Source: Hyphomicrobiales bacterium | GTDB taxonomy: Bacteria; Pseudomonadota; Alphaproteobacteria; Rhizobiales; Rhizobiaceae | DNA length: 64,000 nt | NCBI GenBank assembly: GCA_900473205.1 | Contig: UCLB01000007.1 | Location: 124,001-188,000, forward strand | Direction of reading: 5' to 3' | Shown: piece after piece, positions 28,432 through 37,891 of the stretch | Layout: each line of letters starts with the position of its first letter | Position numbering within the stretch: position 1 is the stretch's first letter | The notes under the pieces: model-generated | Told to the model about the DNA's origin: nothing | What the model saw: only the letters and a program-made list of their open reading frames with translations | Database searches by the model: none | Program-made: the position numbers and the translations under genes

Positions 28432-29350
28432 TACCCGCCAACTCGAAGCATTTGTCGCCGTAATTTCCATCGGCAGCATGACGGGGGCCGCAAAAGCTCT
28501 CGGCAAGTCGCAACCCGTCATTACCCGCCTGATCCAGGATCTGGAACAGGAACTCGGATTTTCCGTCCTTCACAGAAACGGTCCGCGCATCGCCCCGACC
28601 GAACAGGGCGTTGCCTTTTTTGCTCAAGCAGAACTGTTTCTAGGCGGTCTGCGCACAATCAGCGAAAAAGCTCGACAGATCGACAAGGCGCAGGCACGCC
28701 CCATCGAAATTGCTGCCATACCGGCCCTTGCTGCCAGCATCGTGCCACTTGCGCTGGGCGATCTGCCCAAGGAAAATTTCCCACATCATGTGCATGTGCA
28801 AAGCACGGCTTCCGAAAATGTCGTCCAGTCCGTGGTGGCCCGCACAGCAGATATCGGCATCGCCAGCCTGCCGCTCGATAATCCCGGCATCGATGTGCAC
28901 TGGATTGGTGAGGTTCCCTGCGTCGCCATCGTCTCGGAGAACAGCGAACTGGCGACCAAAGACATTCTGCATGCCGCCGACCTGAGGGGACACAGGCTGA
29001 TCGCCTCCGCGAACCCTTACCGCCTGCGCATGCGCATCGACAAGGCGCTGACGGAACATGCAATCGAGCCCCGTGGCGTCATCGACAGCAATGCGACCTA
29101 TGTGTCGCTTTCGCTGGCGAGGGCCGGTCTTGGCGTCGCCATTGTCGAGTCCACCACCATCGCGGGCCTGCCTATCGAAGGGCTGAAGATATTGCCGCTC
29201 GATTTTCACATCCCGTTCTACTGGGGCGTCATCACCGCGACGGGGCTGCCTTTGCCGAACACGGTCAGAACCTTGATCGCCGCTATCGAGCAGCGCGCGT
29301 TCACGCTGCCGAGCTTTAGAAAGCACGACAGCCTGCCAAACCTGTATTGA
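28412..29350 (+). CDS. LysR-family transcriptional regulator
   Basis: A 312-residue protein with the N-terminal LysR winged helix ([43 protein letters not shown], about residues 6-48) and a two-lobe effector-binding domain. It overlaps the PLP-enzyme gene by 20 bases and ends the ten-gene run, an unusual place for a LysR gene, which is more often divergent. It probably controls this operon through the region before 18635. Confidence 0.9.
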   Translation: MPPDYLDTRQLEAFVAVISIGSMTGAAKALGKSQPVITRLIQDLEQELGFSVLHRNGPRIAPTEQGVAFFAQAELFLGGLRTISEKARQIDKAQARPIEIAAIPALAASIVPLALGDLPKENFPHHVHVQSTASENVVQSVVARTADIGIASLPLDNPGIDVHWIGEVPCVAIVSENSELATKDILHAADLRGHRLIASANPYRLRMRIDKALTEHAIEPRGVIDSNATYVSLSLARAGLGVAIVESTTIAGLPIEGLKILPLDFHIPFYWGVITATGLPLPNTVRTLIAAIEQRAFTLPSFRKHDSLPNLY

Positions 29351-29364
29351 GTGCTTAGCCTCAG

Positions 29365-30441
29365 CTAGACCCTGCGACCATCCGCGCCGAAAACATGGGC
29401 GTTGGCCAGATCGAAGGACAGAGGCACCATTTCACCGATCCGCAATGGCTTCTGACCGTCCAGCAAAACGGTGACCGGCTGTCCATCTGCAGTGTTGGTG
29501 TAGATCACCGTCGATCCGCCCAGATGCTCCACCAGCTGAATGTTGCCATCACCCAGACTTGCCGATTGTGCCTGCGGCTGGATGTGTTCAGGCCGGATGC
29601 CGAAGGTCAGTGCCTCACCATCCTTGGCCTCCAATGGGCGATCCAGAACGATCTGCTGCCCAGATATTTCGATGGTCCGGCGCGATGTATCTGCGGCCAC
29701 AAGCGTTGCAGACAGGAAGTTCATTTTTGGCGAGCCGATAAAACCGGCTACGAACTGGTTGGCGGGACGATTATAAAGATCGAGCGGTCGCCCAACCTGC
29801 ATGATGCGCCCCTCGCGCAGAACCACGATCTTGTCGGCCATCGTCATGGCTTCCACCTGATCGTGCGTCACATAGATCATGGTGCTGCCAAGCGTCTGGT
29901 GAAGCTTGGCGATTTCAACACGCATCTGCACACGCAGTTCCGCATCCAGGTTGGATAGCGGCTCATCGAACAGGAAGATTTTCGGCTCACGCACGATGGC
30001 TCGACCAATGGCTACGCGCTGACGCTGCCCGCCCGACAGCGCTTTTGGCTTGCGCTGCAAGAGCGGGCCGATCTGCAGCACATTGGCTGCCTTTTGCACC
30101 CGCTCCTCGATTTCCTGCTTTTTATAACCGGCGGTCTCAAGGCCGAAGGCGAGGTTGTTGTAGACGCTCATATGCGGATAAAGCGCGTAGGACTGGAAGA
30201 CCATGGCAATACCGCGCTTTGAGGCGGCGGTTTCATTCACCCGCTCACCATCGATCAGAAGATCTCCAGCCGATATCTCCTCCAGCCCGGCAATCATGCG
30301 CAAAAGCGTGGATTTGCCACAGCCGGATGGGCCGACGAAGACCGTGAACTCACCGGGCTCGATCTGAAGGTCAATGCCATGAATGACGGGGAAAGCGCCG
30401 AAGCGCTTGACGATTTTGTCGAGAATAATGCTGCTTGCCAT
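29365..30441 (-). CDS. ABC transporter ATP-binding protein, UgpC/MalK family
   Basis: A 358-residue CUT1-type ATPase with [27 protein letters not shown] and a C-terminal TOBE domain that ends GADGRRV. It is the last gene of the operon binding protein, permease, permease, Gfo oxidoreductase, Gfo oxidoreductase, ATPase, and is separated from the previous gene by 20 bases. It energises the two permeases at 32555-34373. Confidence 0.92.
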   Translation of the reverse strand: MASSIILDKIVKRFGAFPVIHGIDLQIEPGEFTVFVGPSGCGKSTLLRMIAGLEEISAGDLLIDGERVNETAASKRGIAMVFQSYALYPHMSVYNNLAFGLETAGYKKQEIEERVQKAANVLQIGPLLQRKPKALSGGQRQRVAIGRAIVREPKIFLFDEPLSNLDAELRVQMRVEIAKLHQTLGSTMIYVTHDQVEAMTMADKIVVLREGRIMQVGRPLDLYNRPANQFVAGFIGSPKMNFLSATLVAADTSRRTIEISGQQIVLDRPLEAKDGEALTFGIRPEHIQPQAQSASLGDGNIQLVEHLGGSTVIYTNTADGQPVTVLLDGQKPLRIGEMVPLSFDLANAHVFGADGRRV

Positions 30442-30461
30442 ATCGTTCCTCCGCCCCGCGA

Positions 30462-31529
30462 TTAAGGTCGCCAGCTTATGTATTTTGGATGACCTGTGGT
30501 GATGGGCAGGGTGACATCCGAATTCGTATCACTGGAGTGATAGATTGCTGCGATAAGCTCCAGCGAGCCGCGCGCATCCGATGTACGAACCGGCGCCGGC
30601 TCGCCCTTTTCCAGCGCATGATAAAAAGCTTCCATCTGCCCGGTAAAGCGCCGACCCACAGGCGGCATGTCGGCCAACAGCGCGTCAATCTTCTGGCCAA
30701 TCTCCTCGTTGGCTGGAAGGATGCTCCAAGGGCCGTCACCCGGCGAATAGGCGGCGTGATTGCTTTCGAAGGTGACATTTTCAAAAGCCAACCGTAGACG
30801 GCTGATTTCTTCCTGAGAGCCGAGTGTGGTGGTGAGAGACACCAGCGCGCCGTTCTTCATCAGCAGGCTTGCAGACACACAATCCTCAACCTCGATATTA
30901 TTGACGCGGGTATCTGTGCGGGCAAACACACGCTCAACCGGCCCCATGAGATAAGTCAGCATATCGTGAAGGTGGATGGCATGTGTCATCAATGTGCCAC
31001 CCAGTTCAGTCGCCCATTTTCCGCGCCAAGGATTGTCGTAATAATTCGCGTCCCGCTTCCACAGCGTTTCTGCCGTACCGACATAGGGTTTTCCAGCGAG
31101 ACCGCTTTCGATGATGCGGCGGGCCTGCTGCACACCATCGCCGTAGCGATACTGGTAGATCGGCATCAGAGTGCCCTTGGCACTCTTTTCCGCTGCAACG
31201 ACCTCATCCAGTTCCGCCAACGAACCCGTCAGCGGCTTTTCGCACACCACATGTTTGCCAGCCGCCAGAGCCTGAAGAATGAGCTTCGTGTGAATGGCCG
31301 GTGGTGTGCAGATATCGATGATGTCGATGTCGGCCATTGCCATCAATTCATCGGAAGACCGGGTGCGGCCTTTCACGTTGAATTCATCGGCAACCGCATT
31401 CAACCGCGCTTCGTCGAGGTCGCAGAGGACAGCAACCTCATATTTATCCGGATGCGCCGCATATCCTTCCTCGATATGGGATCGACCAATGCCACAGCCG
31501 ATGACGCCAACTCTGTAACGCTTAGTCAT
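30462..31529 (-). CDS. Gfo/Idh/MocA-family oxidoreductase (first of three)
   Basis: A 355-residue protein with the NAD(P) motif GCGIGRSH near the start and the family signature CEKP (E97, K98, P99), whose lysine takes part in catalysis. The C-terminal alpha/beta sheet domain binds the sugar or cyclitol. Its start overlaps the second oxidoreductase stop by 8 bases, so the two are translationally coupled and may form a pair acting on the imported sugar. The substrate is unknown. Confidence 0.88.
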   Translation of the reverse strand: MTKRYRVGVIGCGIGRSHIEEGYAAHPDKYEVAVLCDLDEARLNAVADEFNVKGRTRSSDELMAMADIDIIDICTPPAIHTKLILQALAAGKHVVCEKPLTGSLAELDEVVAAEKSAKGTLMPIYQYRYGDGVQQARRIIESGLAGKPYVGTAETLWKRDANYYDNPWRGKWATELGGTLMTHAIHLHDMLTYLMGPVERVFARTDTRVNNIEVEDCVSASLLMKNGALVSLTTTLGSQEEISRLRLAFENVTFESNHAAYSPGDGPWSILPANEEIGQKIDALLADMPPVGRRFTGQMEAFYHALEKGEPAPVRTSDARGSLELIAAIYHSSDTNSDVTLPITTGHPKYISWRP

Positions 31530-32535
31530 TCTGGCGGCCCTCCGCGATCTGCTGGGCTTTCAGGGCAATCTCCATCGCAGCAAAGCAGCGAGCCTGCGGC
31601 ATGGCCGTTTGCGTGCGGTTGCGGATATCGTCCAGAAGCTGTGGCCCATAGGGCAAGGGCACATCTGCACAATCGAAGTGCCGAACGCCGGCTTTGTCGG
31701 TCAGGAACAGGTGATTGCCGCCATCGCGCCCGGCAATATCGACATTCTTGCGAATTTCGATCGCACCTTCCGTGCCTGTTATGAACAGACGTCCATCGCC
31801 CCAGCTTGGCAACCCGTCTGGCGTAAACCAGTCTACACGAATGAAGCCGTCCGCATCCCTGGTGGAAAGATGAATATCGCCGCTATCCTGCCAACCCGGC
31901 GATTGCGGATTTGCGCGGTTCGAGACTTTGGCCGAGAGAATGTCGGCAGTGTCCGAATTGGTGAAAAATAGGAACTGCTCGCATTGGTGCGAAGCGATAT
32001 CCACCAGAATGCCGCCATAACGCTGCCGCTCAAAAAACCAGTCCGGTCGTGTGCTGGCACGCAGGCGGTGCGGCCCGAAACCAGCGATCGATACGACTTT
32101 GCCGATGGCACCGGCAGCAATCAGCTCGCCGGCCTTGACGGTGGCACGGTTTTCGAAATGTTCGGAATACAGCACCGAAAAAATACGGCCTGTTTCTGCC
32201 TGAACCTTTTTGACCTCATCCAACTGAGCGAGCGTTACCATGCCCGGCTTGTCCACCATCACATCCTTGCCAGCGCGCATGGCGTCGATGGCAAGAGGTG
32301 CGCGCTCATCGGGAATGGCGGCGCTGATGATGAGGTCGATGGACGGATCGTCCAGCAGCCTGCGCTTGTCGTCTACACGCTGCACGCCCGAAAATGTTTC
32401 GGCATATTCCTTTGCCAGATCGTCTTCGATGGCGTGGAAGCCAACGAGTTCAGCGTCTGCATTCAACAGGCAGTTAGTCTGGCCGAATATGTGATTGTGG
32501 TTGATACCGATTGTCGCAAATCGAACGGGTTTCAT
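31522..32535 (-). CDS. Gfo/Idh/MocA-family oxidoreductase (second of three)
   Basis: A 337-residue family member in which the usual EKP motif is DKP (95-97) and the N-terminal nucleotide loop is GINHNHIFG rather than the classical GxGxxG. These changes may alter cofactor handling. It lies 19 bases after a permease gene and is coupled to the next oxidoreductase. A role as dehydrogenase or as a redox partner without net NAD turnover, as in some 3-keto-sugar pathways, is possible. Confidence 0.85.
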   Translation of the reverse strand: MKPVRFATIGINHNHIFGQTNCLLNADAELVGFHAIEDDLAKEYAETFSGVQRVDDKRRLLDDPSIDLIISAAIPDERAPLAIDAMRAGKDVMVDKPGMVTLAQLDEVKKVQAETGRIFSVLYSEHFENRATVKAGELIAAGAIGKVVSIAGFGPHRLRASTRPDWFFERQRYGGILVDIASHQCEQFLFFTNSDTADILSAKVSNRANPQSPGWQDSGDIHLSTRDADGFIRVDWFTPDGLPSWGDGRLFITGTEGAIEIRKNVDIAGRDGGNHLFLTDKAGVRHFDCADVPLPYGPQLLDDIRNRTQTAMPQARCFAAMEIALKAQQIAEGRQND

Positions 32536-32554
32536 TGTCCAATGCCTTGATGTG

Positions 32555-33430
32555 TCAGCGTTTCATGCCTGTGGTGGCGATGCCCTCGATAAGGAGGCGC
32601 TGGAAGAAGAGGAAGAAAAGGAAAACGGGGATCAGTGAAAGGTTGGACATGGCAAACAGCGCCGTCCAATCCGAGCTGCCGGTAGAATCCACGAAGGATC
32701 GAAGGCCAAGCTGCACGGTGTAGGTATTGATATCATTGAGATAGATCAGCGGCCCGAAGAAATCATCCCAGGTCCAGATGAAGGAGAAGATGGCCGCGGT
32801 TGCCAGAACCGGTGAGGACAGCGGCAGCATGATTTTCCAGTAGATGCGGAAGGGGCTGCATCCATCCATGACAGCGGCCTCGTCCAGCTCTCGCGGAATG
32901 CCCCGGAAGAACTGCACCATAAGGAAAATAAAGAAGGCATCCGTCGCCAGATATTTCGGGACGATCAGCGGAAGCGATGTGTTGACCCAGCCCATTTCCA
33001 TAAACAGGATATATTGCGGGATCAGCACCACATGATAGGGCAGCATCAAGGTGCCCAGCATCAGCGCGAACCAGAAATTCCGCCCGCCGAAACGAAGGCG
33101 CGCAAAGGCGAAGGCCGCCAGGGAACAGCCGACGACATTGCCGATGGTCGCAAGCACGGCGATGAAGAATGAGTTCCAGAAGAACTGCCCGAAGGACACC
33201 TGAAGTCCGGTCCATCCGCGAATATATCCGCCCAGATCAAGCGCCGAGGGAATGAGCGAAGACGATCCGAACAGCTCGTCCTGTGGGCGGAAAGAGCCTG
33301 ATATCATCCATAGGATGGGGTACATCATGGCGATGGATGCAAGGATCAGCGCCGTGTGCAGAAGCACTGATTTCCAAAGCGGGCGTTGCACCGCCTGACC
33401 GGGGCGAAGGGAGGTAACGGCATCAGTCAT
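32555..33430 (-). CDS. ABC sugar transporter permease, MalG type
   Basis: A 291-residue membrane protein with the EAA loop DEAAVMDGCSPFRIYWKIMLPLSSP. The ATG at 33430 overlaps the previous permease stop by 8 bases; a longer in-frame ATG at 33643 lies well inside that gene and gives a non-membrane, arginine-rich extension. It pairs with the MalF-type permease. Confidence 0.9.
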   Translation of the reverse strand: MTDAVTSLRPGQAVQRPLWKSVLLHTALILASIAMMYPILWMISGSFRPQDELFGSSSLIPSALDLGGYIRGWTGLQVSFGQFFWNSFFIAVLATIGNVVGCSLAAFAFARLRFGGRNFWFALMLGTLMLPYHVVLIPQYILFMEMGWVNTSLPLIVPKYLATDAFFIFLMVQFFRGIPRELDEAAVMDGCSPFRIYWKIMLPLSSPVLATAAIFSFIWTWDDFFGPLIYLNDINTYTVQLGLRSFVDSTGSSDWTALFAMSNLSLIPVFLFFLFFQRLLIEGIATTGMKR

Positions 33431-34373
33431 CGTAATGCACCCAATATCGCGCGCTGAGGAAGGAAAAGGCCGTGAAGAGCGAGATGATGACGACCAGAAT
33501 CCAGGCCAGAGCCGAGGCATAGCCCATGCGGAAGAAGCCGAATGCTTCCTGATAAAGATAGAGCGTATAGAACAGGGTCGAGTTGATCGGCCCGCCGGAG
33601 CCTTCGGAGATGATGAAGGCCGGAGTGAATGCCTTGAAGGCATCGATGGTCTGGATCACCGCGTTGAAGAAGATGACGGGTGTCAGCAGCGGCAGCGTAA
33701 CGCGGAAGAACTGACGCATCTTGCCTGCACCATCCATCTCGGCTGCCTCATACATATCCTGCGGAATCTGTCGCAGACCGGCGAGGAAGATGATCATCGG
33801 GGACCCGAACTGCCAGACCGACAGGATGACCAGCGTGTAGATGGAATAGTCAGGGTTGGAAATCCAGCTTGGGCCTTCATAGCCAAACAGCTGCCACAGC
33901 ACCATGTTGACCAGACCATCCGAGGCGAAAAGCTGGCGCCAGAGAACGGCGATGGCAACGCTGGAACCCAGGAGCGACGGCAGATAGAAAACGGCGCGGT
34001 AGAGCGTCAGCCCTTTCATGCCGCGATTGAAGGCCATCGCCACCATCAGCGCGAAGATGAGCTTCAGCGGGACCGAGAGAAGAACGTAGGTGAAGGTGAC
34101 CTTCATGGCCGCTGCAAACTTCGGGTCTGCCGTGGCGATCCGAACGTAATTCGACGCGCCCACCCAATCCGGTGACTGCAGCAGATCGTAATTCGTAAAG
34201 GAGAGATAGAGCGAGGCCAGAGCGGGGCCGAGCGTCAATCCAAAAAAGCCGATCAGCCAGGGCAGCAGGAAGACATAGGCGTGGACGTTGCGATCGAACA
34301 TCTTTCGCAGTCCACCCTTGGGAAGAGCCGCAGAGCGGCCCTCCCTCGCTACCGTATCGGATCGAAACGCCAT
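33423..34373 (-). CDS. ABC sugar transporter permease, MalF type
   Basis: A 316-residue inner-membrane protein with six helices and the loop YEAAEMDGAGKMRQFFRVTLPLLTP, first permease after the binding protein (6-base gap). It overlaps the second permease gene by 8 bases. Confidence 0.92.
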   Translation of the reverse strand: MAFRSDTVAREGRSAALPKGGLRKMFDRNVHAYVFLLPWLIGFFGLTLGPALASLYLSFTNYDLLQSPDWVGASNYVRIATADPKFAAAMKVTFTYVLLSVPLKLIFALMVAMAFNRGMKGLTLYRAVFYLPSLLGSSVAIAVLWRQLFASDGLVNMVLWQLFGYEGPSWISNPDYSIYTLVILSVWQFGSPMIIFLAGLRQIPQDMYEAAEMDGAGKMRQFFRVTLPLLTPVIFFNAVIQTIDAFKAFTPAFIISEGSGGPINSTLFYTLYLYQEAFGFFRMGYASALAWILVVIISLFTAFSFLSARYWVHYDD

Positions 34374-34379
34374 TGATCG

Positions 34380-35669
34380 TTACTTCCGTTTGATAACTGT
34401 TTCCGCTTCTGTAACCAGCTGCTTGCCGCCCTGCTCCGGCGTCATTCTGCCGAAAGCAACCTCTTCGGCAGTTCGCTTCAGCACGAAAGCAAATTCACCC
34501 GCGCCCGGAGGCGGTGCTGGTGGCAGTGGTCCGACGCCCGGCGTAACCTCGGCAATATATTCGACCATGGCTTTGCTGACGTCGTTGAGTTTGGGGCTGA
34601 GCTGGTTACGCATGGATTCCGACGCCGGAACGCCGCGCTCCACGCCCAGAATATCCACGCCTTCCGGAACGGCCACGAGGAAGTTGATGAACTCGACGGC
34701 TGCCTCGATACCCGCACTGCCATTGGCCACGCTCATCAGCATCGATGGCTTGAGATAATGACCGGATGGAGAATCCTTCGAGACCTTGGGGTAGGATGTG
34801 ATCGAGAGCTTGGCCTTGTTGACCGCCTGATAACCGACGAACTGGTTGGAATGGGCGAAGGCTGTTGCGGCCTTGCCTGTGGTCAGGGCGTTGCTTTCGA
34901 TGTTCAGCTGGTCGAGAGCCTGAATATCGGCTGGCACGCAGGCGCCTGCCTTGCGCATATCGGCCCACATGGTGAACCAGTCACCCGCATCCTTGGCGTT
35001 GTAACCAAGTGCTCCCTCTTCACTAAAAAGCGCCTTGTTCTGCTGGCGAAGCCAGTTTTCGAAACTCGGCTCGACGCCGCTGGCATCCGCCGTAGCGAAA
35101 TAGCCGGGCTTCGGTTTGTTCTTGCCGAACTCCGTGGCGCTTTTGACGAATTCTTCCCATGTCTGCCCGGCGCTCGGCGGCTTGACACCGGTTTTCTCCC
35201 AGCCAGCCGCATCATAAAAGACCGCACTGGAGTTCACACCAAGATTGATACCGTAAAGCTTGCCATCCACACGACCTGAATCGATATTCGGCGCGCCGAA
35301 ATCATCGATCTTCAGTGCCTTGCCGAGATACTCATCCAGCGGGGCGAGAGCGCCGCGGCGGGCATATTCGAAAATGTATCGATAATCCATCTGGATCAGG
35401 TCCGGCGCATTGCGGCCCGCGACCTGTGTGGCCAGACGTGGCCAGTAATCCGACCACCCCGCAAACTCGCCAGCAATGGCAAGATCAGGCTTTACCTGCT
35501 TGTAAGCCGCGATTGCCTTGTTGGTGCGGTCTGCTCGTTCCTGCGAGCCCCACCAGAGAAGGCGAAGGCGGGCTGCCTGTGCGAAAGCGGGTCCTCCACC
35601 CACCGTCGCCAAAGACAAAGCCGCGAGACCCGCTGATAGAACAGCACGTCTTTGAAGCATCATGGACAT
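34380..35669 (-). CDS. Extracellular sugar-binding protein, family 1, possible Tat substrate
   Basis: A 429-residue periplasmic binding protein. The signal peptide has paired arginines (LQRRAVLSAGLAALSLA, cleavage near AFA), suggestive of Tat export, though the full S-R-R-x-F-L-K consensus is not met. The ATG at 35669 lies 8 bases after GGAGG; a TTG two codons earlier is the alternative. It is first of the importer operon and divergent from the TetR gene. Ligand unknown. Confidence 0.88.
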   Translation of the reverse strand: MSMMLQRRAVLSAGLAALSLATVGGGPAFAQAARLRLLWWGSQERADRTNKAIAAYKQVKPDLAIAGEFAGWSDYWPRLATQVAGRNAPDLIQMDYRYIFEYARRGALAPLDEYLGKALKIDDFGAPNIDSGRVDGKLYGINLGVNSSAVFYDAAGWEKTGVKPPSAGQTWEEFVKSATEFGKNKPKPGYFATADASGVEPSFENWLRQQNKALFSEEGALGYNAKDAGDWFTMWADMRKAGACVPADIQALDQLNIESNALTTGKAATAFAHSNQFVGYQAVNKAKLSITSYPKVSKDSPSGHYLKPSMLMSVANGSAGIEAAVEFINFLVAVPEGVDILGVERGVPASESMRNQLSPKLNDVSKAMVEYIAEVTPGVGPLPPAPPPGAGEFAFVLKRTAEEVAFGRMTPEQGGKQLVTEAETVIKRK

Positions 35670-35733
35670 TGGCAACTCCTCCCTAATTGACTGCCAAATT
35701 GAATGATGATGGTAAACAGCGCTTGCCGTTTTA

Positions 35734-35747
35734 TAACTATCTGGTTA
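35734..35747. promoter_or_regulatory. TetR operator candidate A
   Basis: TAACTA-TC-TGGTTA is an inverted repeat (one mismatched pair) in the 79 bases between the divergent sugar-binding-protein and TetR genes, and touches the first possible TetR start. It matches candidate B at 36666-36679 in the outer bases as well (ATAAC...TGGTTACA). Confidence 0.7.
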
Positions 35748-35748
35748 C

Positions 35749-36495
35749 ATGGGATCATTGATCAGCAACATTGTCAAGCGGCCATTAAACATGGATGACA
35801 CCGGCAAAACAGTTTCGGAAAAAGCAGACGACGAGCCCGTTCAAAAGGCGGCACCGGTGCGCAAAAAAGCTGCCGCTCAATCTCGCAATCCGGAACGTAC
35901 CCGTGCCGCCATTCTGGAAGCCGCCCGGCGCGAGGTCGCAGCCAAGGGGCTCGCAGGCGCGCGCATCGATGTGGTGGCAAGACGTGCCGGCACCAACAAA
36001 CGGATGATCTATCACTACTTCGGAGACAAAGATGCGCTCTATCTGGCGGTGCTGGAAGACGCTTATCAACACATCCGCAATGCCGAACACCGGCTGGACC
36101 TCGCCCGCAAACCACCGGTAGAGGGTCTAAGAGAACTTGCCCTGTTCACATGGCATTATTTTCTCGACCACCCGGAATTTCTCAGCATTCTGGCAACAGA
36201 AAATCTCAATCAGGCCAGATACTTGCGCCAGTCCGACTTCATACCGGAAATGCACTCCAACTTCATTTCAGAGTTGAAGGACGTTTTGCGGCGCGGCGAA
36301 GGAACCCGCGATTTTCGGCCCGGGCTGGATCCTGTTGACGTATACCTGACGATCGCGTCGCTCGGATTTTTCTATCTTTCGAACCGCTTCACGCTGTCTA
36401 CGATCTTTCAGCGAGACCTCGCAGCCCCCGCTGAACTGGAGCGTTGGGGCCAGCATATCGTGAACACAGTTATTGCTGCACTGCGGCCAATCTGA
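35749..36495 (+). CDS. TetR-family transcriptional regulator
   Basis: A protein of up to 248 residues. After a charged, disordered-looking start of about 45 residues, it has the TetR helix-turn-helix (RAAILEAARREVAAKGLAGARIDVVARRAGTNKRMIYHYFGDKDAL) and a helical ligand domain. Neither the ATG at 35749 nor that at 35791 has a clear ribosome-binding site. The operator candidate ending at 35747 would leave no leader for the first, so 35791 may be the true start. Matching inverted repeats precede both flanking operons, so it probably represses import and catabolism together. Confidence 0.88.
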   Translation: MGSLISNIVKRPLNMDDTGKTVSEKADDEPVQKAAPVRKKAAAQSRNPERTRAAILEAARREVAAKGLAGARIDVVARRAGTNKRMIYHYFGDKDALYLAVLEDAYQHIRNAEHRLDLARKPPVEGLRELALFTWHYFLDHPEFLSILATENLNQARYLRQSDFIPEMHSNFISELKDVLRRGEGTRDFRPGLDPVDVYLTIASLGFFYLSNRFTLSTIFQRDLAAPAELERWGQHIVNTVIAALRPI

Positions 36496-36665
36496 GCGGT
36501 CATTCCAAATTACCCAATAAGAACAACCATCCTTATCTTCGCACATGCGAAATATCGGATATTAGGGTAGTCGCGACGAAGCCCTACAGATTTTCCTGTG
36601 TCATTTCCTCGGTCAATTTTCGCATCAAAATCCTCTTGACAGAAACAACCTTTCGCGACCACAAA

Positions 36666-36679
36666 TAACCAAATGGTTA
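36666..36679. promoter_or_regulatory. TetR operator candidate B, upstream of the catabolic operon
   Basis: A perfect inverted repeat TAACCA-AA-TGGTTA sits 59 bases before the third Gfo gene. A TTGACA at 36636-36641 is a good -35, which puts the repeat over the -10 or transcription start, a classical repression position. No other signal is clear in the 243-base gap 36496-36738. Confidence 0.75.
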
Positions 36680-36738
36680 CAAATTCTAACCGGAAGACTG
36701 CGCCCTGACGGGAGTGGGGCGCTCTTGGAGGAGGTTTC

Positions 36739-37881
36739 ATGCAACGTATCGGCGTCATCATGCACGGCATCACTGGCCGCATGGGATATAATCAGCATCT
36801 CGTTCGCTCCGTTCTCGCGATCCGCGATCAGGGCGGCGTAACGCTCAAAAGCGGCGAGAAGGTCATGCTTGACCCTATTCTGGTGGGTCGAAATGGCGAG
36901 AAGATCGAGGCGATTGCCAAAAAGCACAATGTCGCCCGCTGGACGACGGATATCGATGCGGCACTGGCCAATCCAGATGACACGCTGTTTTTCGACGCTG
37001 GGACTACTCAAATGCGCGGCAGCCTTCTGACCAAGGCGATCAAGGCCGGCAAGAACGTGTACTGCGAAAAACCCATTTCCGATAATATGGAAGAAGCCAT
37101 TGCCGTGGCGAGGCTGGCCGAAAGTGCTGGCATCAAGCATGGCGTGGTACAGGACAAGCTTTTCCTTCCCGGCCTTCGCAAGCTGGCCATGCTGCGCGAC
37201 AGTGGTTTCTTCGGCAAAATTCTTTCCGTGCGCGGAGAGTTTGGCTACTGGGTTTTCGAAGGCGACTGGCAACCAGCCCAGCGCCCCTCCTGGAACTACC
37301 GCGCAAAAGACGGTGGTGGCATCATTCTCGATATGCTGTGCCATTGGCGCTATGTGCTGGACAATCTGTTCGGCGAGGTCAAAGCCGTCAGCTGCCTTGG
37401 TGCAACGCACATTCCGCAGCGTTTCGATGAACAGGGCAACGCTTATGTCGCTGACGCGGATGATGCCGCCTATGCGACATTCGAACTCGAAGGCGGCGTC
37501 ATTGCCCACATCAATTCATCCTGGGCCGTGCGCGTTCGCCGTGATGACCTCGTAACCTTCCAAGTGGATGGCACACACGGGTCTGCCGTTGCTGGCCTGA
37601 CAAAGTGCTTCACGCAGCACCGCACCAACACGCCAAAGCCTGTCTGGAACCCGGACCAGCCGCAGACCATCGATTTCTACAAGACCTGGCAAGAAGTCCC
37701 GGACAATGTCGTCTACGACAACGGCTTCAAGGCGCAGTGGGAAATGTTCGTGCGGCATCTGGTCGACAACGATCCATGGCCATACGGGCTGATGGAAGGC
37801 GTAAAGGGTGTGCAGCTTGCCGAACTCGGTCTGAAATCCTGGAAGGAGCGCCGCTGGCTCGACGTTCCCGCCATCGCCTGA
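36739..37881 (+). CDS. Gfo/Idh/MocA-family oxidoreductase (third of three)
   Basis: A 380-residue member with the nucleotide motif MHGITGRMGYNQH at 8-20 and the catalytic EKP at 110-112. It opens the plus-strand catabolic operon, 59 bases after TetR operator candidate B, with GGAGGAGG just before the ATG. It probably oxidises a sugar or sugar derivative to a ketone or lactone as an early step. It is longer than the other two in this locus and not an evident duplicate of them. Confidence 0.88.
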   Translation: MQRIGVIMHGITGRMGYNQHLVRSVLAIRDQGGVTLKSGEKVMLDPILVGRNGEKIEAIAKKHNVARWTTDIDAALANPDDTLFFDAGTTQMRGSLLTKAIKAGKNVYCEKPISDNMEEAIAVARLAESAGIKHGVVQDKLFLPGLRKLAMLRDSGFFGKILSVRGEFGYWVFEGDWQPAQRPSWNYRAKDGGGIILDMLCHWRYVLDNLFGEVKAVSCLGATHIPQRFDEQGNAYVADADDAAYATFELEGGVIAHINSSWAVRVRRDDLVTFQVDGTHGSAVAGLTKCFTQHRTNTPKPVWNPDQPQTIDFYKTWQEVPDNVVYDNGFKAQWEMFVRHLVDNDPWPYGLMEGVKGVQLAELGLKSWKERRWLDVPAIA

Positions 37882-37891
37882 GGAGGTTCAC

